A stretch of 64,000 bases of DNA from Bacteroidota bacterium (GCA_023387985.1 JAEWHC010000001.1:177178-241177); one strand, 5' to 3'. Positions 29,001 through 36,909 are shown, counted from the first letter of the stretch. A program made the numbers and translations. Notes: a model not told the origin generated them from the sequence alone.

Positions 29001-31211
29001 TCTTTTTAAGTCCTGAATGATGCGATATGAAATATAGTTTCGCAGGGCTTCGAGATTATCCTCATTCGGACGGTTAGGATTTGGAGCAGGGTTGGTTGCG
29101 TAATCCTTCTCAGGTAGATTAAGTGCTTCCTGAACTTTAAAAATCAAATCGGATATTTTTAATGGCTCAGTACTACTACTTAATACTTTTTCAATTGCAG
29201 AACGCAGATGTACTACCTGTATAAAATCATTAAAGTGACCAGCCTGCAAAGAGGCATCCTGCCTGTTATCTGTAAAGCTCATCAGCTTCTGCTCCTTCAA
29301 AATCTTGCCTTGACGGTAGAGAGCCAACAGCGTTTGAAGCGTTATGAGTGTCGTGGAAGTGGAACGACCTTCATTACCCAATGAAATTAATTTGGACTTC
29401 TCACTGAGTTTCGGTTCCAGATAAATTAACCCACATGTAGGGTCGTAAATAAGAGGAGCCGGAATAAACCAAGCCTTTTCACCACCGTTTTGGGTATCAG
29501 AAAAAGAACCCTCTCTTGTCACATAAATTTCTCTGGGTAGCAAAAATTCTTTTGATGGATCTATTTTATCACCCGCCTTGTTTTTCCAAGCAGCTGGCAA
29601 CAATTCCAAAAATTCATTAATGTCTACATTATATCCCTTATCAAATAGAATGTATCCATCTTTGTAATCATCAGCACTACGGCTTTTCACCTTCTTAACT
29701 TTGACACCATCATTAGCTTTGAGGTCATCATCGTTTTTAGGGTTTTGATTTTCATTGAAATCTCTGAAAATGAGTTTTGACTCTCCAAAATCCTTTCTGA
29801 CACAAAGAAACTCTATGCCACTAACCCTGCTAAAAACCGTTTGAAAAACCGGAACTTCATCTGCGCCTTTGCCCAACTTTACGAAGGGATTTGGCTCAAG
29901 TGTAATGTAGCGTTTCTCTGCATCTTCAAGTGTTACATAAACATAGCCGGTTTGCGAAATGAACTGATGCAACTTGAATGGCAGTATGGTATCTTTTTTC
30001 TTGTCCTTTGCACTTTGAATGTTTAGTGATTCAGCCCAAACCAAGACCTCTATTAGCTTTTGTTCACAATCCTCCGCATTTATACCTGTTTGCTCAGCCA
30101 ATGCTGCTGAAATTGATTTTAGCGATTTTGGTTCATTTCTTCTTTTATAAACACTCTCATTTCTAATTGCTATAGTTCTTTCAAGCCATATTGCAATTGG
30201 GTTCTCCAGGATGGCGTTTCGAGAACGATCATGAATTGGTGCATGACAGGCATTTATAAGTTGCTCTCTGGTAGGTACAATCTCTCTTGTTGAATAAGTT
30301 AGTGATTCAACAATTACGTCATCAGGATGAAAACTGCTATCAAAAAAACGGGAGGCTACTTTAGCAACCTCTCTCTTTTGTTCATCCACTGTTCCCGTGG
30401 CCATTGTTGCCGAAGTGCCAATGCAGATGATATTCTTGTTCTTAGCTGCTGCCTTTATTCTTCGGTTTAAGAGTGAAACATCAGCACCTTGCCTGCCTTT
30501 ATAAACATGCAGTTCGTCATACACTAAAAACTCAATATTGTCTAAGAATGAATTTCTCAAACTCTCATCAGCCTTTCTCACCATCAATAATTCAAGCATC
30601 ATGTAATTGGTAAGAAGAATATCCGGTGGATTAGCAATTACCTTATCTCTGTCCTCTTGCTTTTCCTGGCCCGTATACTTTGCATAAGTAAAAGGCAAGC
30701 TGTTACCAGTTCTCTTTCTATAGTTCTCCTCAAAGCCAATCAATGCCAATTCTTGTGAATTGATAAGGGCATTTAGTGGGTAAACAATGATGGCTTTAAT
30801 GCCAGGTTTTGCAGCGTTTTTAAAGAGATAATTGAAGATAGTTGATATATACGTCAAACTTTTACCAGAACCAGTTCCTGAGGTTACAACGAAGCCTCTG
30901 CCTTCATTTCCCTTGATGATTGCTTCTGTTTGATGCTTGTATATTTCCCATGATTTATTTTCAGCATCATAAAAAATGTTATTGAAATCCTTTGATAATG
31001 TGCCTTTATTGATAAGGTCTTCAACACTACCACCCGATTCAAATGAAGGATTGAATTGAATTAATGGTTCAGGGTATAGATTGCCGGAATCAAAATCTTT
31101 TCTAACTGTGCTAAGGATTCTTTCATCAGCAATATTGATGAAGCTATCGATATACAATTTGTAATCATCCAAGATTTCCTTGTGAAGTTGAAATATATTT
31201 TTAGCACTCAT
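26016..31211 (-). CDS. DEAD/DEAH helicase with DUF1998-like part and C-terminal nuclease-like domain
   Basis: A 1731-aa protein. Lobe 1 of the helicase has Walker A SGTGSGKS at 111-118 and box DELH at 232-235. Lobe 2 appears only near 1000-1060 (YCSPTMELGIDISS, QRSGRAGRSGQ), after a roughly 700-residue insertion. Residues about 1480-1550 (MLYESAEGSIGVLKD) resemble the MZB/DUF1998 module of YprA/MrfA and DrmB, though without an obvious zinc-binding cysteine cluster. Residues 1633-1731 resemble DUF559/Vsr-like PD-(D/E)XK nucleases: E1636, QPD1666F, VD1679GGIH1683K, then a basic helix and GFDVLVW. Together it looks like DrmA and DrmB joined in one chain with a nuclease. Its start codon overlaps the stop of the upstream regulator by one base (TAATG), so translation is coupled. 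Confidence 0.8.
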   Translation of the reverse strand: MSAKNIFQLHKEILDDYKLYIDSFINIADERILSTVRKDFDSGNLYPEPLIQFNPSFESGGSVEDLINKGTLSKDFNNIFYDAENKSWEIYKHQTEAIIKGNEGRGFVVTSGTGSGKSLTYISTIFNYLFKNAAKPGIKAIIVYPLNALINSQELALIGFEENYRKRTGNSLPFTYAKYTGQEKQEDRDKVIANPPDILLTNYMMLELLMVRKADESLRNSFLDNIEFLVYDELHVYKGRQGADVSLLNRRIKAAAKNKNIICIGTSATMATGTVDEQKREVAKVASRFFDSSFHPDDVIVESLTYSTREIVPTREQLINACHAPIHDRSRNAILENPIAIWLERTIAIRNESVYKRRNEPKSLKSISAALAEQTGINAEDCEQKLIEVLVWAESLNIQSAKDKKKDTILPFKLHQFISQTGYVYVTLEDAEKRYITLEPNPFVKLGKGADEVPVFQTVFSRVSGIEFLCVRKDFGESKLIFRDFNENQNPKNDDDLKANDGVKVKKVKSRSADDYKDGYILFDKGYNVDINEFLELLPAAWKNKAGDKIDPSKEFLLPREIYVTREGSFSDTQNGGEKAWFIPAPLIYDPTCGLIYLEPKLSEKSKLISLGNEGRSTSTTLITLQTLLALYRQGKILKEQKLMSFTDNRQDASLQAGHFNDFIQVVHLRSAIEKVLSSSTEPLKISDLIFKVQEALNLPEKDYATNPAPNPNRPNEDNLEALRNYISYRIIQDLKRGWRYILPNLEQTALLEITYKNIDQDVADETLWNNLDLLKDWPAEKRKEFVLQVLNYFRNMFAVDYDMLRYENRLRIESELNQQLNKEKLWSLDKGEKLDAPNFLSVQGADKATRETFIQSIGPSSRLARYIKHEFRKEGITPPSGNDYSVFMTALLDALAEAHYLKKVNIKAEKGDKDAYQLILSKVLWKKGDLVSVTADKTSLITLDDEVKIKPHLYFQKLYREDFSKLPKSYIAAEHTGQIKNEEKIDREEKFNEAKELSALYCSPTMELGIDISSLNIVHMRNVPPSPANYAQRSGRAGRSGQSALVFTYASKVSPHDKHYFANPVKMVAGVVQAPRIDLTNEELIRSHINATVLSFLNAEEFKPSLLDLIDIGGGTYKLKKDIKAKYQDVIDSNFEAIRKVVLSVVSSIDFIGIRWFNEAWLETQIRTVPDKLENALLRWRKMYLDALRQMNEAHETHISPIVKDLEIKKLANISYMRAKDRKSLLENQSDKSKNSTLSEFYTFRYLASEGFLPGYNFTRLPIRVFLGGKDRNEAVSRPRFIGLKEFGPNNLIYHNGGKYKVNRITPNDVSLDLTEIKISKETNYAFLGKDEGKGKNQDPITGVQFTASNIELHQNLLELEEAQSENSERISCMEEVRTSEGYVTELYLNSADSLQDATKIKLTVDGDELMKLFYAPAAKLILLNKKWKRGIDNGFKVGTKSGFFKTQKQKENEKPDDPIQTIMLYTYDTSDVLYVQPVKSLGLTEQGVITMQYALEKAIEKIYNIEPVEIDAKLMGGTEHKNIMLYESAEGSIGVLKDISRNPVKLRDIFLEAYTICGYDYATKEDLFPARPKASYDDLLSYYNQMDHGHIDRHSIIKALELLIASNPDDTIGGTYEEKYEELKKGLHHRSLGEKALLDYLYENGYRLPDFTNHNMEQFYVQPDFVYEKEKALIFVDGGIHKKSIVKADDDKKRKTIELAGFDVLVWDETAEEVSSFITRRQDIFRKVR

Positions 31212-31513
31212 TACTTCTTACGTTTTTTAAATCTGATTTTTTCTTCTGTTACCTGAATGGCTTCATTGGCCAGTTTCTCATCCTTCACCACAGCATAAAT
31301 TTGGTCGGAGAGCCAAAGGGTCAACAATTCATCTACATCGGCTTTGAGAATATGGGCAATGGTGGGTATCTGTTCCCGCTTCAGTTGCCGCAATCCTTTT
31401 TCGATTTTACTCAACTGAGCCGTATCCATTTCAAGCAATGGGGCTACCTGCCGCAAATACAAATGTTGCTGCTCTCTAAGTGCTCGTATTTTCTCACCAA
31501 GCTGGCTTTCCAT
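31211..31513 (-). CDS. XRE-family transcription regulator of the defence operon
   Basis: A 100-aa DNA-binding protein with one helix-turn-helix of the Cro/C1 type at about residues 8-62 (IRALREQQHLYLRQVA, MDTAQLSKIEKGLRQ) and a basic tail ending RFKKRKK. It is the first gene of the leftward operon and its stop codon overlaps the start of the 1731-aa helicase, so it probably controls that operon, perhaps by autorepression. An inverted repeat TTGAC-TT-GTCAA lies just 11 bp upstream of its start. Confidence 0.85.
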   Translation of the reverse strand: MESQLGEKIRALREQQHLYLRQVAPLLEMDTAQLSKIEKGLRQLKREQIPTIAHILKADVDELLTLWLSDQIYAVVKDEKLANEAIQVTEEKIRFKKRKK

Positions 31514-31523
31514 AGTCTTTTTA

Positions 31524-31535
31524 TTGACTTGTCAA
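31524..31535. promoter_or_regulatory. Candidate operator for the XRE regulator
   Basis: TTGAC and GTCAA arms with a 2-nt spacer, 11 bp upstream of the regulator start. The position and symmetry suit a dimeric XRE repressor controlling its own operon. The same TTGAC word recurs upstream of the second XRE gene at 32738. Confidence 0.4.
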
Positions 31536-31692
31536 ATATTGGCAAATATAAACAGATAAAAATAAGTGTGTACCAGCTTATTTTGCAGGATTGCAAAGTT
31601 TGCAGCAGCCCCTCGTATTTCCTTCGTTTTGGGGTGTAATAACAGCAAAAACGCCTCTGGTAGAAGCTGCTGTTATGCTATGAATGGGATTA

Positions 31693-32289
31693 TCAGGAAC
31701 GAGCAAAAGCCAGGAGTAAACTGTAATCGCCCTGGTCGGCCGCTTTTACGGCTTTGAGGTAGGCTGCCCGGGCATCGCCTTCGCTGGACAGGTTGGCAGC
31801 ACCCCAACTGAATACGGGCTGGCTGTAGATTTTCTCAATAATGATGTCGGCCATGAGGCGGCTGTGCCTGCCGTTGCCGTTGGGGAAGCAATGGATGCTT
31901 ACGATACGGTGTTTGAACCGCAGGGCAATTTCATCGGGTGGGTAGGTATTGTTTTCGTGCCAATAGCGGATGTCATCCAGCAGGTACCTCAACTCGGCAG
32001 GTATTTGCCATTTGTCTGTACCAAGGTTCTTGTTGGTTTTGCGAAACTCACCTGCCCATGCCCATACATCTGCATACATGCGTTTATGCACCATGCGGAT
32101 GAACTCCTCCGTAAAAACGGTTTCCGGCTTAAAGGAACGACCCAGTGTCCACTGTACGGCTTGCTCTATATTCTGCTGCTCAAACTCGTCTAACTCGCCA
32201 CGGGTGGCAATGGTAGGAATGAGCAGTCCGTCTTTCTCTTCTTCATCTAAAGGGGTTTGGCCATCAATATATTCTAACTCTAATCCCAT
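31693..32289 (-). CDS. Fic-domain protein, 'mobile mystery protein B'
   Basis: A 198-aa Fic/DOC-fold protein. The Fic loop is H133-C-F-P-N137-G-N-G-R141-H-S-R144. The catalytic histidine and the anion-binding G-N-G-R are present, but the acidic residue that holds Mg2+ in AMP-transferring Fic proteins is N137. This form, and the pairing with the HTH gene upstream, match the two-gene family known as mobile mystery proteins A and B, often found on mobile DNA. The start codon overlaps the end of the HTH gene by 10 bp. It may act as the toxin or effector of a two-gene module; its target and reaction are unknown. Confidence 0.85.
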   Translation of the reverse strand: MGLELEYIDGQTPLDEEEKDGLLIPTIATRGELDEFEQQNIEQAVQWTLGRSFKPETVFTEEFIRMVHKRMYADVWAWAGEFRKTNKNLGTDKWQIPAELRYLLDDIRYWHENNTYPPDEIALRFKHRIVSIHCFPNGNGRHSRLMADIIIEKIYSQPVFSWGAANLSSEGDARAAYLKAVKAADQGDYSLLLAFARS

Positions 32290-32738
32290 AAAATTTTAGG
32301 CATTTCGTTTTTAATGGCTGCTGCCCTTTCCCTGATGGCTGTTTCAATCCTCTTTTTTGAATTGGCCTGGTCCTCCAGCTTCATGGTATTGGCGGTACGC
32401 ATCACAATTTGGGTGGCCAGCTCGGTGGCCCTTTTTTCAATGAGTGCATCCAGTGATCCGTCATTGGGCACAAACCCATACACCAACTGCATATCCATAG
32501 CACGGGCAATTTCCCGCAGGGATTTGATGGTAATGGAACCGTCTTTTTCCCGCTTTTCAATGTCCATGACACCTTGTTTGGAAACATTCAACTTGTTGCC
32601 CAATTGCTGCATAGACATGCCAATGGCAGTGCGGATGGCTTTTATCCATCCGGTGGGTGGCATGGCCACCTGTTTGAGTGAGGCAAAGCCCAGCATTTTG
32701 CTGTTGAGCTGTTGCAGTTGAAGTGATTTCTTGCCCAT
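32280..32738 (-). CDS. HTH protein, 'mobile mystery protein A'
   Basis: A 152-aa protein with an XRE-type helix-turn-helix at about residues 35-90 (AIGMSMQQLGNKLNVSKQ, VMDIEKREKDGSITIKSL, AMDMQLVYGFVP) and a helical C-terminal region (95-145). The HTH plus the overlapping Fic gene identify the mobile mystery A/B pair. It is probably the antitoxin-like regulator of the pair, acting on the inverted repeat 45 bp upstream. Confidence 0.85.
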   Translation of the reverse strand: MGKKSLQLQQLNSKMLGFASLKQVAMPPTGWIKAIRTAIGMSMQQLGNKLNVSKQGVMDIEKREKDGSITIKSLREIARAMDMQLVYGFVPNDGSLDALIEKRATELATQIVMRTANTMKLEDQANSKKRIETAIRERAAAIKNEMPKILWD

Positions 32739-32782
32739 AAAGTAAAGTTATAGATTGACTTTGACAGGGCAAAAGTAAAGCT

Positions 32783-32805
32783 AATACTTGACTATTACAA
32801 GTATT
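32783..32805. promoter_or_regulatory. Candidate operator of the HTH-Fic module
   Basis: A perfect 8-bp inverted repeat AATACTTG (32783-32790) and CAAGTATT (32798-32805) with a 7-nt spacer, 45 bp upstream of the HTH gene. Further TTGAC words flank it at 32755, 32788 and 32820. The arrangement is typical of a dimeric XRE-family binding site. Confidence 0.55.
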
Positions 32806-32907
32806 TAGTAAAGGTATTACTTGACTTATGAAGTCGGCTAGTAAAGCAATGCCTTGACCAAATTGTGAATAACAATAACAGGCATATATGAAACAAAGGA
32901 AAGATAG

Positions 32908-34281
32908 TTACTTTCCGATGCAAAACTCCGTAAAGATCGCTCCAAGCACGTCGCGGTCTATTTCCACCTGCCCGGTAATGGTTCCGAGATAATACAGGCA
33001 TCTCCTCGTGTCTACCGTAAGTAAATCACCGCTTAATCCCCGGGCCAATCCATTTTCAATGGCATCGAGGCTTTCTGCCATTTGCTGCAAAGCCTGCTGA
33101 TGGCGAATATTGGTAACTATTGTATCTTCTTTGCTGAGGCTTTCGCCGATGGCCTTTTCAAACATCACTTTCTTTAACTGTTCCACCCCGAAATTATCCC
33201 ATTTTATCGCAATCGGGTTTTTGCTCAGATCAGGATCAATCAATATGCCCTTTGCCTCCCATTGAGCGTAGTAAAGATCAAACTTGGTATACACATCAAG
33301 GGTTTTGCCGGTATATTGCTCAAGCCATGGAATGGGTTCCGGTTCCGGGTCAGTCATGTCCTGCAGGTGCAAAATAATATCTGCGTGCTCCGCGTTTTTC
33401 CGGCTTCTTTCCATCCCGATATTCTCTATAACATCTGAAGAATGCTCACGTATGCCTGCGGTATCGATGAGGCGGAAGATCACGCCGTTTATATTGAGGG
33501 TTTCTTCAATGCTATCCCGTGTGGTGCCGGCGATATCGCTCACAATGGCCCTTTCTTCGTTGAGCAGGGCATTCAGCAGCGTGGATTTGCCTGCATTTGG
33601 CCTGCCGATGATGGCTACCCTTACGCCGTTCTTTATGGCATTGCCTGATTCAAAAGAGCGCAGCAGACTATGGGTTTTGCTTTTCAGCGCTTTCACCAAT
33701 TTCCTCAATGCCGACCGGTCTGCAAACTCCACATCTTCATCCGAAAAATCGAGTTCAAGTTCCAGCAATGCCACAAAGCGGATCAGCTGCTGTCTTAAAA
33801 TTTCCAGTTCTTTGGAAAAACCGCCGCGCATTTGGTGCATAGCCGTTTTGTGGGAAGCTTCGGATTCGGCATGGATCAGATCTGCAACCGCCTCGGCCTG
33901 TGACAGGTCCATTTTGCCATTCAAAAAAGCACGTTGGGTAAATTCTCCGGGCAGGGCCTGCCGCGCACCAAGTTTATTGGCGAGGGCAAGGGTTTTCTGC
34001 AGTATATAGGGAGAACCATGACAGGTTATCTCAACAATGTCTTCGCCGGTAAAGCTGTTTGGATTTTTGAACAGTGCGAAAACCACTTCGTCAATCACCT
34101 TGCCTTTTTCTTGAATACGGGCAAAATGAAGCGTATGTGAGGCTTCCTTATGGAAATCCCTTTTCCCGGCCATTTTCCCGGCTATATCAAAGGATTGCGG
34201 GCCACTCATGCGGATAATACCCAACGCGCCCAACCCGGGAGGTGTACTCAGTGCAACAATGGTGTCTCCTGCAAAATTCAT
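32908..34281 (-). CDS. mnmE: tRNA modification GTPase MnmE
   Basis: MnmE (TrmE/ThdF), 457 aa, which with MnmG installs the aminomethyl group on wobble uridine-34 of certain tRNAs using methylene-tetrahydrofolate. The N-terminal folate-binding domain opens DTIVALSTPPGLGALGIIR. The G domain has GRPNAGKSTLLNALL (G1), the IAGTTRD loop (G2) and DTAGIRE (G3), and the C-terminus ends with the required CIGK motif carrying the catalytic cysteine. The start at 34281 (MNFAGDTIVAL) is chosen; an ORF extending to 34335 adds 18 residues with no family match and covers the promoter. The 3' end borders the accessory island. Confidence 0.95.
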   Translation of the reverse strand: MNFAGDTIVALSTPPGLGALGIIRMSGPQSFDIAGKMAGKRDFHKEASHTLHFARIQEKGKVIDEVVFALFKNPNSFTGEDIVEITCHGSPYILQKTLALANKLGARQALPGEFTQRAFLNGKMDLSQAEAVADLIHAESEASHKTAMHQMRGGFSKELEILRQQLIRFVALLELELDFSDEDVEFADRSALRKLVKALKSKTHSLLRSFESGNAIKNGVRVAIIGRPNAGKSTLLNALLNEERAIVSDIAGTTRDSIEETLNINGVIFRLIDTAGIREHSSDVIENIGMERSRKNAEHADIILHLQDMTDPEPEPIPWLEQYTGKTLDVYTKFDLYYAQWEAKGILIDPDLSKNPIAIKWDNFGVEQLKKVMFEKAIGESLSKEDTIVTNIRHQQALQQMAESLDAIENGLARGLSGDLLTVDTRRCLYYLGTITGQVEIDRDVLGAIFTEFCIGK

Positions 34282-34287
34282 AGTCAG

Positions 34288-34317
34288 TAAAGGTACTTTT
34301 AACGAGGCGGAAAACAA
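34288..34317 (-). promoter_or_regulatory. Promoter of mnmE, near-leaderless
   Basis: On the minus strand TTG (34315-34317) is followed after exactly 19 nt by TACCTTTA (34288-34295), one base from the Bacteroidetes -7 consensus TAnnTTTG. The mnmE start codon follows 6 bases later, suggesting little or no leader. Confidence 0.5.
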
Positions 34318-34558
34318 GCCACTTCCGGAACCCATTGTTTTCCTTGCTTGCAGGGTGCTTTATTTCCCGGTCAGCAACCATAAATTTATTGTGCACCTAT
34401 CGGGTTTGGCATACACCGGGAAAATTTTGCGGGTATAGGTTCTTCCTTCCTGTTCGTAAAATCTTAACTGAAGGTCTTTTGTTGATATTTCCCTACCTGT
34501 TCGCCGAATCGGGTAAGCGATATAACGCAAATGAACTTAAGCTGGACGCCGGTGCAAG

Positions 34559-34581
34559 AAAAAAGCCGGACAATGTCCGGC
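34559..34581 (-). terminator. Terminator of the exbB-exbD-exbD-tonB operon
   Basis: The perfect palindrome GCCGGAC-AAT-GTCCGGC (34565-34581) is followed on the minus strand by six T residues (34559-34564). It lies 32 bp after the tonB stop. Confidence 0.85.
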
Positions 34582-34612
34582 TCAAACACTTTAACATGTA
34601 TTCAGAAAACGC

Positions 34613-35452
34613 TTATTCCAGGCGGAAAGTAATGGTCTGTACGTGGCGATAGATTACTTTACGACCGTTCTGTTCAGCAGGCTTCCATTTTGGACCTCTT
34701 CTGATGATACGCACCGCTTCATCTGCGAGACCGTCACCGGGATCGTTCAGTGCCTGTACTTCACTGATGTTACCATCCCTGTCAACGATAAATTGTACGC
34801 GTACAACACCCTGTGTTCCATTTTCCGTGGCAATCTCAGGATACTGGAGAGTCCTTTCGAGGTAACGTTTCCAGGCATCTGGACCACCGGGGAATTCAGC
34901 CGGGTTTTCAACCTTGGTAAACACCTTTTCATAATCTTCCTCCACTACTTTGGGAGCGACAACCTCACCGGTACCTTTTGCTTCAACCGGAGGAGCTACG
35001 ATGCCTTCATCTTTGGTTCCTTCCTGGTTAATGGTGCCAATTTTGGCTACTTCCAGTTTTTCAACCTCGGGCGGTTTTTCATCCTCTTTCACTTCGTTGT
35101 CATGAACGATTTTTGGAGGGGTGAATTTGGCCATTTCCACTTTGGGTGGTTCAATGGGTTTTGGTGGCGGTGGAGGTGGCGGTGGAGGTGGTTCGTCTTT
35201 CTTTTGCTCTTGCTGAACATCTTCAAGTGTAACATCTGCCACGGCAATCAGATCTTTCTTGTTCAGTTCATTCTGTTTTGCCAGGAAGGTACCTGCGAAG
35301 ATAGCCAGGCAAATCACCAGCATGCCTATCAGGGCAATCCGCATTCTGCGGTTGTAATTCCTCCGCAGCTCATAGGCCCCATATTCCTTGTTCCTGCCTT
35401 CAAAGAGGATATCAAGGAAATCTGATCTTAGTATTTTTTCTTTGTCCATCAT
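34613..35452 (-). CDS. tonB: TonB energy transducer
   Basis: A 279-aa TonB-family protein that couples the proton motive force of the ExbB/ExbD motor to outer-membrane receptors. It has a short cytoplasmic N-terminus, one membrane segment (about 36-58), a proline-rich periplasmic linker with ten consecutive prolines (about 91-100), and a C-terminal TonB domain (about 195-279) with YPEIATENGTQGVVRVQF and the VDRDGNISEVQAL hairpin. It is last in an operon with exbB and two exbD genes and ends at a clear terminator. Confidence 0.93.
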   Translation of the reverse strand: MMDKEKILRSDFLDILFEGRNKEYGAYELRRNYNRRMRIALIGMLVICLAIFAGTFLAKQNELNKKDLIAVADVTLEDVQQEQKKDEPPPPPPPPPPKPIEPPKVEMAKFTPPKIVHDNEVKEDEKPPEVEKLEVAKIGTINQEGTKDEGIVAPPVEAKGTGEVVAPKVVEEDYEKVFTKVENPAEFPGGPDAWKRYLERTLQYPEIATENGTQGVVRVQFIVDRDGNISEVQALNDPGDGLADEAVRIIRRGPKWKPAEQNGRKVIYRHVQTITFRLE

Positions 35453-35514
35453 AGCTGTAATCGATTTGCTGTTAGGATTCAGGAATCTTTATAATTCCAT
35501 AATTTTCATTCTGA

Positions 35515-36087
35515 TTAATTTGACCCTTCTGCAGGTGCTGCTGCCGGAGGTGCGTTTGCCGGACCTTCGGTGGCTTCCACCAATTGTTGTTCTGATTCGG
35601 AGATATCCACAAGGGCATATCTTTTTATATCATTAATGGTCATTTCGTCCAGGGCATCCACCACATCTTTAAATGTGGAAGCCGGGCTGGGTTTAATCAC
35701 AATTACGAGGTCGTCCTCTTCGGTACTTTTCTTCTTATTGAGAATTACATCCCGTACTTGTTTGAAGGTGGTAGACACAAAATTTGAGCCATCATCTTTC
35801 AACATCCCTTCATAATAGTAAACATTTCTGTCTTTGCCCAACATAATGGTGAGAGCGCCGGATTCTTTAGCCTTATTCAGCTCGTCCTCTTTCACATCAT
35901 CTTTGGGCAAGTTCAGCGCCATTGCTGTAGGTGAGCTCATGGTTGTGGTAAATACAAAGAAAGTGATCAGCAGAAACGCCAGGTCAACCATAGCTGTCAA
36001 GTCAACTCTTGGATTGGCCTTTTTTTGTTTCTTTACGCCGGGTCCACCTTTTTTACCACCGCCCCCGCTGGGTCCCATATCTGCCAT
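35515..36087 (-). CDS. exbD: ExbD/TolR-family biopolymer transport protein
   Basis: A 190-aa ExbD with a basic, glycine-rich N-terminus (GGGGKKGGPGVKKQKK), one membrane helix carrying the proton-relay aspartate (NPRVDLTAMVDLAFLLITFFV) and a periplasmic domain (SEQQLVEATE at the end). It is the second of two exbD genes between exbB and tonB. Two ExbD paralogues, probably forming a heterodimer in the motor, are usual in Bacteroidetes. Confidence 0.92.
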   Translation of the reverse strand: MADMGPSGGGGKKGGPGVKKQKKANPRVDLTAMVDLAFLLITFFVFTTTMSSPTAMALNLPKDDVKEDELNKAKESGALTIMLGKDRNVYYYEGMLKDDGSNFVSTTFKQVRDVILNKKKSTEEDDLVIVIKPSPASTFKDVVDALDEMTINDIKRYALVDISESEQQLVEATEGPANAPPAAAPAEGSN

Positions 36088-36128
36088 AATGCAATATTTT
36101 TATCTTTATCAATAATTATTAAGGTCGC

Positions 36129-36809
36129 TCAATATTTGATGTCTTCATTTCCCTCACCCACTTTTTGGCCGCTGAAAATTTTCTTTTCAAGCGCAGAACC
36201 CTTAGGAGGAGGCATTTGGTTGGTCACCACCTGGAATTTCATCATATCCTGCTTTTTGAAAGCATCAATAAGGAATTTGAATTTCGGGTATTGTACTTTC
36301 TGGTCTCCTTTTACCATCAGGTTCATTTTAGATCCATAGAAAACATTTTGAATCGAGGCGAGCCATTCCCGTACATCAGTATCTGTGGAATCTCTTATAG
36401 GAATTCCTGGCATTTGAGAACCAACGCGTTTGTCCGCAGGAATTTCAAGGAAAGATTTCATCTGTGTAAGCGGAGTGGCAAAGTATTCTGCCGATCCTGC
36501 ATCTTTGATCAATTGGGGGGTAAGTTGCAAATTCAGTCTTTTGTTGAGATCTTCAACCACGGCCTCCCGTCTTTCAGGCTCAGAAAATGACAGGTAAAGT
36601 TTTCCCTGTTCGTTGATGGTAAACAATACCTGATCGATTTCAGGAACCGTTTTTGAAGATACCGAATTCGGCGTAATCACCTGTACAGCTTCTGAAGGCT
36701 TAAAATTGGTAGTTAAAACAAAAAAGGCCAGCAAAAGGAAGGCTACATCCACAAAAGCGGTCATATCCACCCAAGTATCTTTCTTAGCTACTTTACCTCT
36801 ATTACTCAT
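36129..36809 (-). CDS. exbD: ExbD/TolR-family biopolymer transport protein
   Basis: A 226-aa ExbD paralogue. The membrane helix is TWVDMTAFVDVAFLLLAFFV, with the conserved aspartate, and a longer periplasmic domain follows. It comes 100 bp after exbB and 41 bp before the second exbD. The periplasmic part is larger than usual and ends with polar residues (VGEGNEDIKY). Confidence 0.92.
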   Translation of the reverse strand: MSNRGKVAKKDTWVDMTAFVDVAFLLLAFFVLTTNFKPSEAVQVITPNSVSSKTVPEIDQVLFTINEQGKLYLSFSEPERREAVVEDLNKRLNLQLTPQLIKDAGSAEYFATPLTQMKSFLEIPADKRVGSQMPGIPIRDSTDTDVREWLASIQNVFYGSKMNLMVKGDQKVQYPKFKFLIDAFKKQDMMKFQVVTNQMPPPKGSALEKKIFSGQKVGEGNEDIKY

Positions 36810-36909
36810 GTTTCAAAATATTTTGGGATTGATCTAATCAAGAAGATGCAGGAATAAAACATTTTCCACAAATTGTCCGGAAAAAAGTTTCATTCCTGCA
36901 ATTCCGGGT

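Noticed and set aside
34282..34335. N-terminal extension of MnmE from 34335
   Set aside because: The 18 extra residues match nothing in the family and cover a good promoter ending 6 bases before the ATG at 34281.
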